NCBI RefSeq assembly: GCF_019745455.1
Contig: NZ_JAIETD010000040.1
Location: forward strand, 1 to 64,000
Length of the DNA stretch: 64,000 nt
Direction: 5' to 3'
From: Methylobacterium sp.
GTDB lineage: Bacteria; Pseudomonadota; Alphaproteobacteria; Rhizobiales; Beijerinckiaceae
Position numbers and translations under genes: made by a program. Below are positions 1-8,649 of this stretch, one piece after another; position 1 is the first letter of the stretch; each line of letters opens with the position of its first letter. A model generated the notes under the pieces. It was not told the origin of the DNA and searched no databases. It saw only the letters and a list, made by a program, of their open reading frames with translations.

Positions 1-2
1 TC

Positions 3-263
3 GGTGGAGCCGAACACCGCCTTGGTGTCCTGGAAGAGCGGCTTCGTCAGGGACGGGAAGTCGACCGAGCGATGGTCGTCTACCGCATCAACATGCGCGA
101 CCCCAACAGCCTGTTCCTCACCCAGGCCTTCCGCATGCGGAACCGCGACCTCGTCTACGTCTCAAACGCTCCCTTCACCGAAGTCCAAAAAGTCCTCTCC
201 GTGTTCTCGACGGTGACGGCACCGGTCTCGGCCGCGGCCTCGGTCTACTCCGTCTCTCGCTGA
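3..263 (+). CDS. Polysaccharide biosynthesis/export protein, C-terminal fragment
   Basis: The reading frame is open from the window edge to a TGA at 261-263, so only the last 86 residues are present and the start lies upstream. The fragment contains V-V-Y-R-I-N-M-R-D-P-N, then A-F-R-M-R-N-R-D-L-V-Y-V-S-N-A and a Ser/Ala/Val-rich tail. This resembles the end of periplasmic Wza/KpsD/ExoF-type export proteins, where a SLBB-like segment ends in 'F.lrdgDvvyVs.ap...'. The family works at the outer membrane in capsule or exopolysaccharide export. With the N-terminus missing, signal peptide, domain order and genetic context cannot be judged. A 6-bp hairpin directly follows the stop codon. Confidence 0.6.
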   Translation, partial: GGAEHRLGVLEERLRQGREVDRAMVVYRINMRDPNSLFLTQAFRMRNRDLVYVSNAPFTEVQKVLSVFSTVTAPVSAAASVYSVSR

Positions 264-279
264 GCCGGTTCAGACCGGC
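264..279 (+). terminator. Stem-loop directly after the export-protein stop codon
   Basis: A perfect 6-bp inverted repeat (GCCGGT, loop TCAG, ACCGGC) starts on the base after the stop codon. There is no T-run after it, so it is only a candidate terminator or mRNA 3'-end stabiliser. Confidence 0.35.
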
Positions 280-477
280 GGCGCCGCCAATGTCATCGGC
301 CGCGATGTCGTCGACCAGGACGTCGCGGGCTTTGTCTCTTGCGTTCTGGCATGCCATCCCTCAGGGGACCGGCGACCGAACGTGCCGCGCGGTCGGTCGC
401 CATGAGCTCCTCTGGCATCTCAGGATGTCAGGCGGCGGATCGTGGGGCTTTCGGACAGGACGGTGATACGGGGCGAC

Positions 478-1584
478 ATGATCAGACGGGGAGCTCCTCT
501 TCTCGCATTGGCAGGATTGCTCGCCGGTGTCCTATCCAGCGCGGCCAGGGCCGAGGTGGTGATCGGCGTCGCGGTGCCGCGCTCGGGCGCCTATGTCGGG
601 GTCGGCGAACAGGTGCTGCGCGGGGTCGAGGCGGCGGCGCGCGATTTCAACGCCAAGGGCGGACTCGACGGGCAACCCATACGCCTCGATGTCCAGGACG
701 ACGCCTGCGACTCGAACAAGGCGGTGGCGGTGGCCAATCACTACGCCAACAGCGGCGTCCGGCTCGTGGTCGGTCACGTCTGCTCGAACGCATCGATCGC
801 CGCCTCCGAAATCTATGCCGCCAACGGCACCACGATGATCACGGCGGCCTCGGTGTCGTCCCGCCTCACCGATCGGGGATTGCCGACCATCTTCCGCGTC
901 TGCGGCCGTGACGACGACCAGGCCAAGCTCTCGGCGACGGTGTTGGCCGAGAGATTCCGGGATCGCAAGATCGCGATCCTGAGCGACCAGACGCCCGGTG
1001 CCCGCAACCTCGCGGCCGCCACCAAGGAGAACCTCAACCGCATCGGCACCAACGAGGCGATCAGCACGCAGTTCACGCCCAGCGACGGCGATGACGCGGC
1101 GCTCGCCGACCGTCTCAAGGAGGCAGGGATCGCGGTGGTCTATTACGGCGGCGATGCCCGCGAGATGGGCCGCCTCGTGCGGATCTCGGCCGAGCGCGGG
1201 TTCAAGCCGCAATGGTTCGGCACGTCCGCCATCGCCACCCAGGAATTCGCCACCTTCGCCGGCCCGGCCAGCAACGGCGCCCTGATGACATTCTACCTCG
1301 ATCCGCGCCGCAAGCCCGAGGCGGCGCAGGTCGTCCAGGCCTTCAAGGCCGAGGGTACCGAGCCGGAAGGGTCGACCATCTACGGATATGCCGCACTCCA
1401 GGCCCTCGTCGCCGCCGGCAACTTCGCCCGCAGCGTGGATTCCCGGCGCATCGCCGCGACGCTGCATTCCGAGCGTTTCGACCTCGTCCTCGGACCCGTC
1501 GGCTTCGACGCGAAGGGCGACGTCACAGCGCAGGGCTACGTCCTCTACGTCTGGAAGGACGGCACCTTCACCTACGCCAACTGA
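478..1584 (+). CDS. LivK-type ABC transporter substrate-binding protein (orphan)
   Basis: A periplasmic binding protein of the branched-chain amino acid/amide (HAAT, Peripla_BP_6) family. The ATG at 478 is preferred over 442 because it gives a clean Sec signal peptide: two arginines, a Leu/Ala core and an A-R-A cleavage site near residue 25, followed by E-V-V-I-G-V-A-V-P. The mature part has the family's conserved A-A-R-D-F-N-A-K-G-G block, a D-D-A-C-D motif and V-V-G-H-V-C-S, with type I periplasmic-fold strands throughout. At about 368 residues it is full length. No permease or ATPase genes flank it, so the ligand and the partner transporter are unknown. Confidence 0.82.
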   Translation: MIRRGAPLLALAGLLAGVLSSAARAEVVIGVAVPRSGAYVGVGEQVLRGVEAAARDFNAKGGLDGQPIRLDVQDDACDSNKAVAVANHYANSGVRLVVGHVCSNASIAASEIYAANGTTMITAASVSSRLTDRGLPTIFRVCGRDDDQAKLSATVLAERFRDRKIAILSDQTPGARNLAAATKENLNRIGTNEAISTQFTPSDGDDAALADRLKEAGIAVVYYGGDAREMGRLVRISAERGFKPQWFGTSAIATQEFATFAGPASNGALMTFYLDPRRKPEAAQVVQAFKAEGTEPEGSTIYGYAALQALVAAGNFARSVDSRRIAATLHSERFDLVLGPVGFDAKGDVTAQGYVLYVWKDGTFTYAN

Positions 1585-1715
1585 GGGACTCACCGGACCC
1601 GCTTCAGGGGATCGAATCCGGCCCTGTTCCGTTCGTAATCGGCGCCTTAAGCGTGCAGGAGACCGATCTCCTCGCCACTTTCCGCCCCGACACGTCCCAC
1701 GGAGTCAGGACAAGC

Positions 1716-2807
1716 ATGACCCCATCGTTCCCGCGACGCGGAGTTCTCGGTGCCGGACTGGCAGGAGCCGCAGCCACCCTGGCGGCACCGGCCGTCGCCC
1801 AGCCTGCCCCCGAAATCCGCTGGCGCCTCAGCAGCGGATACCCCAAGGGGCTCGACATCCTGTTCGGTGCCGCTGAGGCCCTGACCCGCATCGTCTCCGA
1901 GGCTACCGACAGCCGATTTCAGATTCAGCTCCAGGGTCCGGGCGAGCCCATCGGTCCCGATGCCCTGATCGAGTCGGTGGCCTCGGGCGCCGTCGAGATG
2001 GGATACGGGCCGGCCACGCTCTCCAAGGACCCGGTCTTCGCCCTTGCCACTGCCCTGCCCTTCGGCCTCAACGCCCGCGGCCAGAACGCATGGTGGCTCC
2101 AAGGCGGGGCGGCCGACCTCTTCGGTGAGGTCTTCGCCAAGCAGGGACTGGTGGCCTTGCCCGCGGGCAATACCGGCGCGCAGATGGGCGGCTGGTTCCG
2201 GCGTGAGATCAAGGCGGTCGCGGACCTTCAGGGATTGAAGCTCAGGGTCGGCGGCCTTGGCGCGGGCGTCCTCTCCCGCCTCGGCGTTGTGCCGCAGGCC
2301 ACGCCGGGTCCGGAGATCTACGGTGCCCTGGAGGCGAGGACGATCGACGCCGCCGAATGGATCGGTCCCTACGATGACGAGAAGCTCGGGCTGCAGAAGG
2401 TCGCCCCGATCTATCACTATCCCGGTTTCTGGGAGGGCGGATCGCTGCTCTTCGCCTGGATCAACGCCGAGCGCTGGAAGGCCTTGCCGAAAGCCTATCG
2501 CGCGATTCTGCAGGCGGCGGCCGCACAGATCCATGCCGATGTGCAGGCGAGATACGATGCGCGCAATCCCACCGCCCTGCGTCGGCTGGTGGCCGGCGGC
2601 GCGCAACTTCGCCCGTTTCCACAGGATGTGATGGAGGCGGCTCTCAAGAACGCCAACGAGTTCTACGTCGAGACCGCGGCGAAGAATGCCGACTTCAAAC
2701 GTATCCACGACGCTCTCAAGACTTTCCGCAACGAGGAATATCTCTGGTTCCAGGTCGCGGAATACACCTACGACAACTTCATGATCCGCGCCCGCGCCAG
2801 AAGCTGA
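1716..2807 (+). CDS. DctP-type TRAP transporter substrate-binding protein (orphan)
   Basis: A 363-residue periplasmic binding protein of the TRAP (DctP) family, which presents organic or keto acids to a TRAP permease. The ATG at 1716 is chosen because it begins a twin-arginine-like signal (P-R-R-G-V-L-G-A-G ... A-V-A-Q); the frame stays open upstream without a good start. Family features include W-R-L-S-S-G-Y-P-K-G-L-D, the A-V-E-M-G-Y-G strand, the conserved arginine segment G-L-K-L-R-V-G-G-L-G, and A-A-E-W-I-G-P-Y-D-D-E, which resembles TRAP proteins for lactate/2-oxo acids. No dctQ or dctM gene is adjacent, so the membrane partner must be elsewhere or absent. The substrate cannot be assigned. 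Confidence 0.82.
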   Translation: MTPSFPRRGVLGAGLAGAAATLAAPAVAQPAPEIRWRLSSGYPKGLDILFGAAEALTRIVSEATDSRFQIQLQGPGEPIGPDALIESVASGAVEMGYGPATLSKDPVFALATALPFGLNARGQNAWWLQGGAADLFGEVFAKQGLVALPAGNTGAQMGGWFRREIKAVADLQGLKLRVGGLGAGVLSRLGVVPQATPGPEIYGALEARTIDAAEWIGPYDDEKLGLQKVAPIYHYPGFWEGGSLLFAWINAERWKALPKAYRAILQAAAAQIHADVQARYDARNPTALRRLVAGGAQLRPFPQDVMEAALKNANEFYVETAAKNADFKRIHDALKTFRNEEYLWFQVAEYTYDNFMIRARARS

Positions 2808-2827
2808 ATACGCGCCGGGGGAAGAAA

Positions 2828-2917
2828 GAAAAAAGGCCGCTCCGAAGAGCGGCCCGAAGTCTAGGGAGGAAACGCCCAAGGAGGGCAGCAGGACCGCGAC
2901 GCCATCGCGCTCCCGCA
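2828..2917 (-). ncRNA. Candidate alpha-r8 (MmgR-like) trans-acting sRNA
   Basis: On the minus strand an orphan transcript can be drawn about 90 nt long. A CTTGCA -35-like box (2947-2952) lies 17 nt from a weak -10 (2924-2929). A short hairpin GCCC/GGGC with a TCCTT loop follows, then the single-stranded stretch UUUCCUCCCU (complement of 2863-2872). It ends in a perfect 8-bp GC terminator hairpin (GGCCGCTC, loop, GAGCGGCC; 2835-2854) followed by six T. From memory, the conserved single-stranded UUUCCUCCCU just before the terminator is the hallmark of the rhizobial alpha-r8/MmgR family, and it can pair with Shine-Dalgarno sequences. No convincing protein gene occupies this strand. The 5' end is approximate. 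Confidence 0.68.
2829..2854 (-). terminator. Rho-independent terminator of the minus-strand sRNA
   Basis: A perfect 8-bp GC-rich stem with a 4-nt loop (2835-2854) is followed on the minus strand by TTTTTT. On the plus strand the hairpin has no downstream T-run. Its polarity therefore points to the minus-strand RNA, although it may also stop read-through from the upstream binding-protein gene. Confidence 0.75.
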
Positions 2918-2952
2918 TCGCACAATCTGATACAGCGCGTAAAAATTGCAAG

Positions 2953-3364
2953 GGATGTGGGGCAGGACGACTGACGCTTTTTTCGCAGACCAGCTCATTG
3001 CCGTCGTCATGTAACCAAAATGTCGCAGGCTCGCTTGAGCAATGTACACAGGACGAGCGGTTGTATTGACGGCAGCTGCCCGAGGTAACGATCGGTTATC
3101 ATGATGATTTCGCCGGCGGTAGCTGATGCTGCCTGAGCGGCGCGCTACCTTGTTGGCGTTGAATCCGCGGGCTGCACTCCCGATCGCAATGCCTCCCGTC
3201 GCCAAGTTCGAGAAGCGCCCGACGAATCGCTGACCTCCTTTCATCGGGACGTTTGCCAGCCCGTGACCAAATCCCGCGCCGGCTGCCCATGGCGATCCGG
3301 TATGGGTTCGGTCAGACCCGCCATCGCGCATCGCCGCATGCGGTGTCGCGAGCGAGAATCCTCG
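2953..3364. other. Intergenic stretch with no recognisable gene
   Basis: About 410 bases between the sRNA promoter and the photolyase start are somewhat less GC-rich than the neighbours. They contain no reading frame with a recognisable motif and no clear promoter. In-frame ATG codons exist upstream of the chosen photolyase start (from 3263), but the extra residues do not resemble photolyases. The minus-strand frame that runs through here to 2861 is rich in Ala/Gly/Arg and matches nothing I know. Confidence 0.5.
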
Positions 3365-4753
3365 ATGACGATCCCGGCCCAGCGCATCCGCCTCCTTGCC
3401 GACCACCCTCCTCGGCCGAAGGGCGAATACGTCCTCTACCTGATGCAGCAATCCCAGCGCGCGGGCTTCAACCCCGCTTTGGAATTCGCCGTCGAGGAAG
3501 GCAATCGGCTCGGGTGCCCGGTGGTGGTCGCCTTCGGACTCCTGGATGGTGCCAGCGGCTTTCCCGAGGCGAACGCCCGGCACTACGCGTTCATGCTTCA
3601 GGGTCTGAGCGACGCCAAGGAGGCAGTTGAGGAACGCGGCATCGCCTTCGTGGTCCGCAAGGCCTCTCCCGCCGACCTTGCTCGGGCCCTGTCCGAACGG
3701 GCCACCCTCCTCGTCCTCGACCGAGGCTATCTCGCGATCCAGAAACGCTGGTACGACGAGATCGCGGTGATCGAGGGTTTGCGCATCCTGCAGGTCGAGG
3801 GCGACGTCGTGGTTCCGGTGGAGACCGCATCGAACAAGCATGAATTCGCTGCCCGCACGCTCCGGCCGAAGATCCAGCGGCTGATGGACGATTACATCGC
3901 TCCGCTGGAAGCCCGGGCGGTGACGCATCTGGCCGGCGATCTCGGGCTTTGGAGCGAGGTCGACCTTAGCAACCCGGCCTCGGTTCTCGCGGGTTTGAGC
4001 CTCGACCGGTCGGTCGCGCCGGTAAAGCGGTTCAAGGGGGGGCGGGTCGAGGCCTTGAGGCGCCTCGAGGCTTATCTCGCCGGCCCCTTCGGCCGCTACG
4101 GCACCGAGCGCAACCGGCCGGAGGCGGGGGCCGCCTCGCACATGAGTCCCTATCTGCATTTCGGGCAGGTCTCGCCCGTCGAAATCGCCCTCGCGGTGAG
4201 GACGGCCCAGGCCGGTGGCCCCGAGGACAAGGCGTCGTATCTCGAGGAACTCGTCGTCCGGCGCGAATTGGCGATGAACCATGTCCACTTCACGCCTCGC
4301 TACGACAGCTACGAGGGTGCCCTCCCCGACTGGGCGAAGGCGGCGCTTGCCGAGCATGCCGGCGATCCGCGTCCCTACGATTACAGTGAGGAGGACCTCG
4401 CCGAGGGTCGCACGCACGACATCTACTGGAACGCGGCACAGGCCGAGATGAGGGTGACGGGCTACATGCACAACCACCTGCGCATGTACTGGGGCAAGAA
4501 GATCCTCGAATGGTCGCCGAGCCCCGAGGAGGGTTTCGCCCGGACGCTGAGGCTCAACAACCGCTACTTCCTCGACGGGCGCGACCCGAACTCCTTCACC
4601 AACGTCGCCTGGGTCTACGGCCTCCACGACCGTCCCTGGGCCAGGCGCAAGGTGTTCGGAACCATCCGATACCAGAGCGAGAACTCGCTAAAGAAAATCG
4701 ACGCCAAGGCCTATCTGGCCGAGGTCGGGCGGCTCTGCCGGGCGGAGGGCTGA
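3365..4753 (+). CDS. phr: Class II CPD photolyase
   Basis: Deoxyribodipyrimidine photolyase, a flavoprotein that uses light to split cyclobutane pyrimidine dimers. The 462-residue frame from the ATG at 3365 has class II features. The N-terminus carries [21 protein letters not shown]. The C-terminal FAD domain carries [10 protein letters not shown], then [15 protein letters not shown] and [14 protein letters not shown]. Class I enzymes lack these. The ATG at 3365 is chosen because the class II N-terminus begins shortly after it. It appears to be transcribed alone. UV defence suits a leaf-surface or aerial lifestyle, which is inference. Confidence 0.93.
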   Translation: MTIPAQRIRLLADHPPRPKGEYVLYLMQQSQRAGFNPALEFAVEEGNRLGCPVVVAFGLLDGASGFPEANARHYAFMLQGLSDAKEAVEERGIAFVVRKASPADLARALSERATLLVLDRGYLAIQKRWYDEIAVIEGLRILQVEGDVVVPVETASNKHEFAARTLRPKIQRLMDDYIAPLEARAVTHLAGDLGLWSEVDLSNPASVLAGLSLDRSVAPVKRFKGGRVEALRRLEAYLAGPFGRYGTERNRPEAGAASHMSPYLHFGQVSPVEIALAVRTAQAGGPEDKASYLEELVVRRELAMNHVHFTPRYDSYEGALPDWAKAALAEHAGDPRPYDYSEEDLAEGRTHDIYWNAAQAEMRVTGYMHNHLRMYWGKKILEWSPSPEEGFARTLRLNNRYFLDGRDPNSFTNVAWVYGLHDRPWARRKVFGTIRYQSENSLKKIDAKAYLAEVGRLCRAEG

Positions 4754-4845
4754 CGGCACTCAAGGGCCGCGGCGAATTACAAGCTTGGCGGAACGCTTTC
4801 CCGGCGGGGTTGTTGTCGCTCGTTCGCATCTTCGGAACCCGATCC

Positions 4846-5025
4846 ATGACCTTGCTGAAATGGGCCCTCATCTGCTTCGTGGTTTCGCTGATCGCCGGCG
4901 GACTCGGCTTTACCGGGATCGCGTCGGGCGCGGGCTCGCTCGCCCGCATCCTGTTCGGGCTGTTCCTGCTCCTCGCCATCGTCATCGTCGTGATCGCCTT
5001 CGCGATCGGCCAGGCGATCTTTTGA
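4846..5025 (+). CDS. DUF1328 small membrane protein (YtjA-like)
   Basis: A 59-residue hydrophobic peptide starting [11 protein letters not shown]. Two membrane spans (about residues 5-25 and 36-57) flank a short loop [17 protein letters not shown]. The loop is the characteristic core of the DUF1328/YtjA family, small inner-membrane proteins of unknown function that are widespread in proteobacteria. The start is set by the family N-terminus; the frame continues upstream without similarity. The stop codon is only four bases before the next gene. Confidence 0.85.
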   Translation: MTLLKWALICFVVSLIAGGLGFTGIASGAGSLARILFGLFLLLAIVIVVIAFAIGQAIF

Positions 5026-5029
5026 GCCG

Positions 5030-5899
5030 ATGAGCGGCGCGGCTACGTCGATGGGAGGAATGACGTGTCTCGTCACCGGTGCCACCTCGGGCATCGGCTA
5101 CGAGACGGCGCTCGGCCTCGCGCGCGCCGGTGCCAGGGTCGGGATCGTCGGACGAGATCCCCGGAAGGTCTTGGCTTCCGCGGCCTCGATCCGCGAGGCC
5201 GTTCCCGGCGCAGGCATCGACGATTTCGTGGCGGACCTGTCGTCGCAAGCCGAGACGAGGCGCCTGATCGACGAGGTCCGCGCCGCCTACGATCGCCTCG
5301 ACGTCCTCGTGAACAATGCCGGCGCGATCTTCGACCGTCACCAGACTACGGTGGACGGCATCGAGCGGACATGGGCCCTCGACCACCTCGCCTACATGCA
5401 GGTGACCCTCGGCCTCCTCGATCTCCTCAAGGCGAGCGCTCCGGCCCGGGTCGTCAACGTCGCCTCTAGGGTGCATATGAACGGCGCCATCGATCTCGAC
5501 GACATCGATTTGACCCGGTCCTACTCGCCGTTGAAGGCCTATTCCCAAGCCAAGCTCGGCAACGTGGTTTTTACCGCCGCTCTCGCGCGGCGCCTGGCCG
5601 GGAGCGGAGTCACCGCCAATTCGCTCCATCCCGGGGTGGTCGCCACCGGTTTTGCCGGGGATACCGGAGGCTGGTTCGGCTTCGGCTGGAAGCTGATTCG
5701 CCCCTTCCTTATCGCGCCCTCCGACGGCGCGGCGACGTCGCTGCACCTCGCGACCTCCCCGCAGGTCGACGGCATCTCCGGCCGCTACTTCGCCAAATGC
5801 CGTCCGGTCCAGCCCTCGGCAGCGGCCCGCGACGAGGCGCTGCAGGAGAAGGTCTGGGCGCTCAGTCTGCGTCAGCTCGGGCTCGCGGACGCGGCGTGA
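5030..5899 (+). CDS. SDR family oxidoreductase (retinol dehydrogenase-like)
   Basis: A short-chain dehydrogenase/reductase of 289 residues. The NAD(P)-binding glycine motif T-G-A-T-S-G-I-G is at residues 16-23, N-N-A-G at 95-98, and the catalytic Y-S-Q-A-K at 171-175. R-D-P-R-K after the second strand suggests NADP preference. The sequence between the active site and the C-terminus (S-L-H-P-G-V-V-A-T) resembles the WW-domain oxidoreductase/retinol-dehydrogenase-like subgroup common in bacteria. The substrate is unknown. It begins four bases after the DUF1328 gene, so the two are probably co-transcribed. The first ten residues may be dispensable, since a second ATG at 5060 lies closer to the Rossmann fold. 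Confidence 0.88.
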   Translation: MSGAATSMGGMTCLVTGATSGIGYETALGLARAGARVGIVGRDPRKVLASAASIREAVPGAGIDDFVADLSSQAETRRLIDEVRAAYDRLDVLVNNAGAIFDRHQTTVDGIERTWALDHLAYMQVTLGLLDLLKASAPARVVNVASRVHMNGAIDLDDIDLTRSYSPLKAYSQAKLGNVVFTAALARRLAGSGVTANSLHPGVVATGFAGDTGGWFGFGWKLIRPFLIAPSDGAATSLHLATSPQVDGISGRYFAKCRPVQPSAAARDEALQEKVWALSLRQLGLADAA

Positions 5900-5915
5900 T
5901 GCACTGGTCTCGCTG

Positions 5916-7586
5916 CTACCCGGCCAACTCGGCCACGAAAGCCCCCGACAGCGCCTGAGCGATCAGCGCCCGTGTCTCGGCGACTCCGTAGAGCGCGACG
6001 AAGGAGCCGAAGCGCGGCCCGCGCGCCTCGCCGAACAGCACGTTGTAGATCGTAGTGAACCAAGCCTGCGACACGCCGGGCCGCCCGTCCGGGCTCTTCG
6101 CCTTGCCCGACAGGTCGGGAAAATGACGGCGGCCGACTTCGTAGACGATGGCCTGCAGCCCCTCCGGATCGGTCGAGCCCTCGTGTCCCGCCAGGGTCTC
6201 AGAAAGGTCGGCCAGGGCCGCCCTCTCCTCATCCGTGGGCGCGCGATAGGTCTTGGCCGGCCGCACGAGGTCGCGAAAATAGGCGAGGGCATGGCCGACC
6301 AGCCGGTCGAGCACCGGATGGGTCGAAGGACCGACCTCGGGATCGTAGCGGCGGATGAAGCCCCACAGCACGGCCGGGTCCTCGGTATTCGCCACTGCCG
6401 CGAGGTTGAGGAGCATCGCGAAGGTCAGCGCACCTCCCTTGCCCACCGCCTCGGCCGCGGGCGGATGGCCGGCATGAAGGTGGAAGACCGGATTGCCGAG
6501 CTTCTGCGCCGGTTCCTGGCCCGGATACTTCTCGAGGAAGCTCAGGTAGTCGTCGACCTGCCGCGGGATCATCTCGACGAACAAGCGCTTGGCCTCGCGC
6601 GGCTTGTTGTACATGAACAGGGCGAGGCTGTCGGCGGTGCCGTAGACGAGCCAGTCGTCGATCGAGAGGCCGTTGCCCTTCGACTTCGAGATCTTCCGGC
6701 CCTCCTTGTCGAGGAAGAGCTCGTAGTTGAAGCCCTCCGGCGGCTCGCCGCCGAGGGCGTGGGCGATCTCGCCCGAGAGCTTCACGGAATCGATAAGATC
6801 CTTGCCGGCCATCTCGTAATCGACGCCGAGCGCCACCCAGCGCATCGCCCAGTCGGGCTTCCATTGCAGCTTGGCATGGCCGCCTGTTACCGGCGTCTCG
6901 TAGCCCTCGCCCGTCTTCGGGTCGCGCCAGACCAGTGTGCCCTTCGACGGCCTGACCTCGTCGATGGTCACCTGCATCACCTCGCCGGTGGCCGGGTGGA
7001 GCGGCAGGAACGGCGAGTAGCTCGCCGAGCGCTCGGCGCGGAGCGAGGGCAGCATGATCGCCATCACCGCCTCATAGCGGTCGAGCACGGTCATCAGCGC
7101 ATCGTCGAACAGGCCCGAGCGGTAGCAATCGGTTGCCGAGCGGAACTCGTATTCGAACCCGAAGGCGTCGAGGAAGCGGCGAAGCTCCGCATTGTTGTGC
7201 GCGCCGAAACTGTCATGGGTGCCGAAGGGGTCGGGCACCTTCGTCAGAGGCTGGTTCAGCGCGCCGATCAGCATCTCCTTGTTCGGGACGTTGTCCGGCA
7301 CCTTCCTGAGGCCGTCCATGTCGTCCGAGAAAGCGATGAGCCGTGTCGGCACGCTGTCGTTGGTGAGGACGCGGAAGGCGTGGCGCACCATCGAGGTGCG
7401 TGCGACCTCGCCGAAGGTGCCGATATGCGGCAGCCCAGAGGGGCCGTAGCCGGTCTCGAACAGAACCTCGTCCTTGGGCTTGCGCTCAAGCCGCGCCACC
7501 AGTTTGCGCGCCTCCTCGAACGGCCAGGCGGTGGCCTTGGCGGCGGCCGCGATGAGGTCTGGGTCGAGAGCAAGGGGGGACGGCAT
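5916..7586 (-). CDS. lysK: Lysyl-tRNA synthetase, class I
   Basis: Charges tRNA-Lys with lysine. The 556-residue protein has class I signatures: the HIGH-type motif P-H-I-G-T at residues 53-57 and the KMSKS-type motif K-I-S-K-S-K-G-N-G at 298-306. A cysteine-poor helical anticodon domain follows. Class I LysRS is found in archaea, alphaproteobacteria and a few others, whereas most bacteria use the unrelated class II enzyme, so the form present is taxonomically informative. It converges with the SDR gene (17-bp gap). The upstream neighbour on the same strand is a binding-protein gene about 110 bp away. Confidence 0.95.
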   Translation of the reverse strand: MPSPLALDPDLIAAAAKATAWPFEEARKLVARLERKPKDEVLFETGYGPSGLPHIGTFGEVARTSMVRHAFRVLTNDSVPTRLIAFSDDMDGLRKVPDNVPNKEMLIGALNQPLTKVPDPFGTHDSFGAHNNAELRRFLDAFGFEYEFRSATDCYRSGLFDDALMTVLDRYEAVMAIMLPSLRAERSASYSPFLPLHPATGEVMQVTIDEVRPSKGTLVWRDPKTGEGYETPVTGGHAKLQWKPDWAMRWVALGVDYEMAGKDLIDSVKLSGEIAHALGGEPPEGFNYELFLDKEGRKISKSKGNGLSIDDWLVYGTADSLALFMYNKPREAKRLFVEMIPRQVDDYLSFLEKYPGQEPAQKLGNPVFHLHAGHPPAAEAVGKGGALTFAMLLNLAAVANTEDPAVLWGFIRRYDPEVGPSTHPVLDRLVGHALAYFRDLVRPAKTYRAPTDEERAALADLSETLAGHEGSTDPEGLQAIVYEVGRRHFPDLSGKAKSPDGRPGVSQAWFTTIYNVLFGEARGPRFGSFVALYGVAETRALIAQALSGAFVAELAG

Positions 7587-7623
7587 GATCTTTAGGAACG
7601 CAAGTCTGTCGAGTGTCTTGGAG

Positions 7624-7657
7624 GACCGGCACCGTACGGAGGGGGGCGGTGCCGGTC
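7624..7657 (-). terminator. Long hairpin downstream of the minus-strand binding-protein gene
   Basis: An 11-bp perfect inverted repeat (GACCGGCACCG ... CGGTGCCGGTC) with a 12-nt loop lies between the stop of the 7697 gene and the start of lysK, both on the minus strand. No clear T-run follows, so it may be a factor-assisted terminator or an RNA-stabilising structure. Confidence 0.45.
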
Positions 7658-7696
7658 AACGCGAAGCGGGACGGCTCTGAATTTTGCTCCGTCTTC

Positions 7697-8605
7697 TCAG
7701 AACGGGCTCACCGGAAAGAACCGCAGGTACAGCTCGGTGTATTTTCCCTCGTCCCAGATACGCTGGAGCGCGTCGTCCAGCGCCCGCGAGAGGGCGGCAT
7801 CCTCGGGGCGGGTGACGAAGCCGATACCCTCGCCGAAATAGCGGTTCTCGAGATAGTCGCCGCCGATCAGCGCGCAGCAGCCCTCGGATTCGGTGCCGCC
7901 GACCCAGAGGGCGAGGTTGAGCCCGTCGGCGAAGACGTAGTCGGTCTCGCCGCGCTTCAGCGCTCCCTCGGCGGCCGCGAGGTCGGTAAACTCGCGTCCC
8001 AGCGCTTTGGGGAAGAACGCCTTCAGATACGCCGCGTGGGCGCTTCCGGTGATAACGCCCACAGCCTTCCCGGCCAAGGCCTCGGCCGAGGGCGGCGGCA
8101 GGCCTTTTTCCGTGCGCGCGACGAAACGCGCCGGCCAACGAAAATAGGGCCGGGTCGCGAGGAACCGGCTCCGCAGGGTCGCCGTGAGCGGGATCGCCGC
8201 CGCGACGACGTCGCCCTGCCGCTCGGCCAGGGCGTCGAGCAGGGTGTCGAAGCGGCGGGCCTGAACCGTGCAGGTGATCGACAGGCGCTCGCAGACGAGG
8301 CGGGCCAGCTCCACCGAGAAGCCGGTCGGCGTGCCGTCCGGCCCGGCGAAGTGCAGGGGCGGGAATTCGTCGTCGGTCAGGAAGCGGACCGCCCGTCCGG
8401 TCTGAGGCGCCTCCACACGCTCCCCGCGGCTGCGAGGATTCCAGAAGTTCGGAATCGTAACCCCCTGCCCCGGCTGCGCGAGGCTGGGTTCGACCAAGAT
8501 CATCAGGGCGAGCGCGACGAAAACTGCGCGCAACCCATGCGAGCATATTGACGAATCGGTTGCAGTGATGGCGCGCTGCTGAGGTATGGTGGTGGTTTGG
8601 CTCAC
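7697..8605 (-). CDS. Periplasmic amino-acid-type substrate-binding protein
   Basis: A type II periplasmic binding protein (SBP_bac_3, the GlnH/ArtJ family). A hydrophobic export segment at about residues 26-43 ends in S-L-A-Q. The binding domain contains R-F-L-T-D-D-E-F-P-P-L-H-F, then G-P-D-G-T-P-T-G-F-S-V-E-L-A-R and D-V-V-A-A-A-I-P-L-T near the first lobe, and a C-terminal R-I-W-D-E-G-K-Y-T-E-L-Y segment typical of the family. At 302 residues it is complete. The N-terminus carries about 25 residues before the signal core, so the true start may be internal. No transporter membrane genes adjoin it; it may serve a distant ABC system or act as a sensor. Confidence 0.82.
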   Translation of the reverse strand: MSQTTTIPQQRAITATDSSICSHGLRAVFVALALMILVEPSLAQPGQGVTIPNFWNPRSRGERVEAPQTGRAVRFLTDDEFPPLHFAGPDGTPTGFSVELARLVCERLSITCTVQARRFDTLLDALAERQGDVVAAAIPLTATLRSRFLATRPYFRWPARFVARTEKGLPPPSAEALAGKAVGVITGSAHAAYLKAFFPKALGREFTDLAAAEGALKRGETDYVFADGLNLALWVGGTESEGCCALIGGDYLENRYFGEGIGFVTRPEDAALSRALDDALQRIWDEGKYTELYLRFFPVSPF

Positions 8606-8649
8606 GCCATTCCCCTAGCACGATCCGCGGCCGCTGGGAGCCGGAGCCG

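Noticed and set aside
442..477. Earlier ATG for the LivK-like gene
   Set aside because: Would put twelve polar residues before the Sec signal; the ATG at 478 gives a normal signal peptide.
2861..4627. Long open frame antisense to the photolyase, ending just before the sRNA hairpin
   Set aside because: The part inside the photolyase has antisense-type Arg/Gly/Pro composition. The 3' part matches nothing, and the hairpin and U-tract are better explained by an sRNA.
6123..7595. 490-codon open frame antisense to lysK
   Set aside because: Composition and lack of motifs mark it as a shadow of the synthetase.
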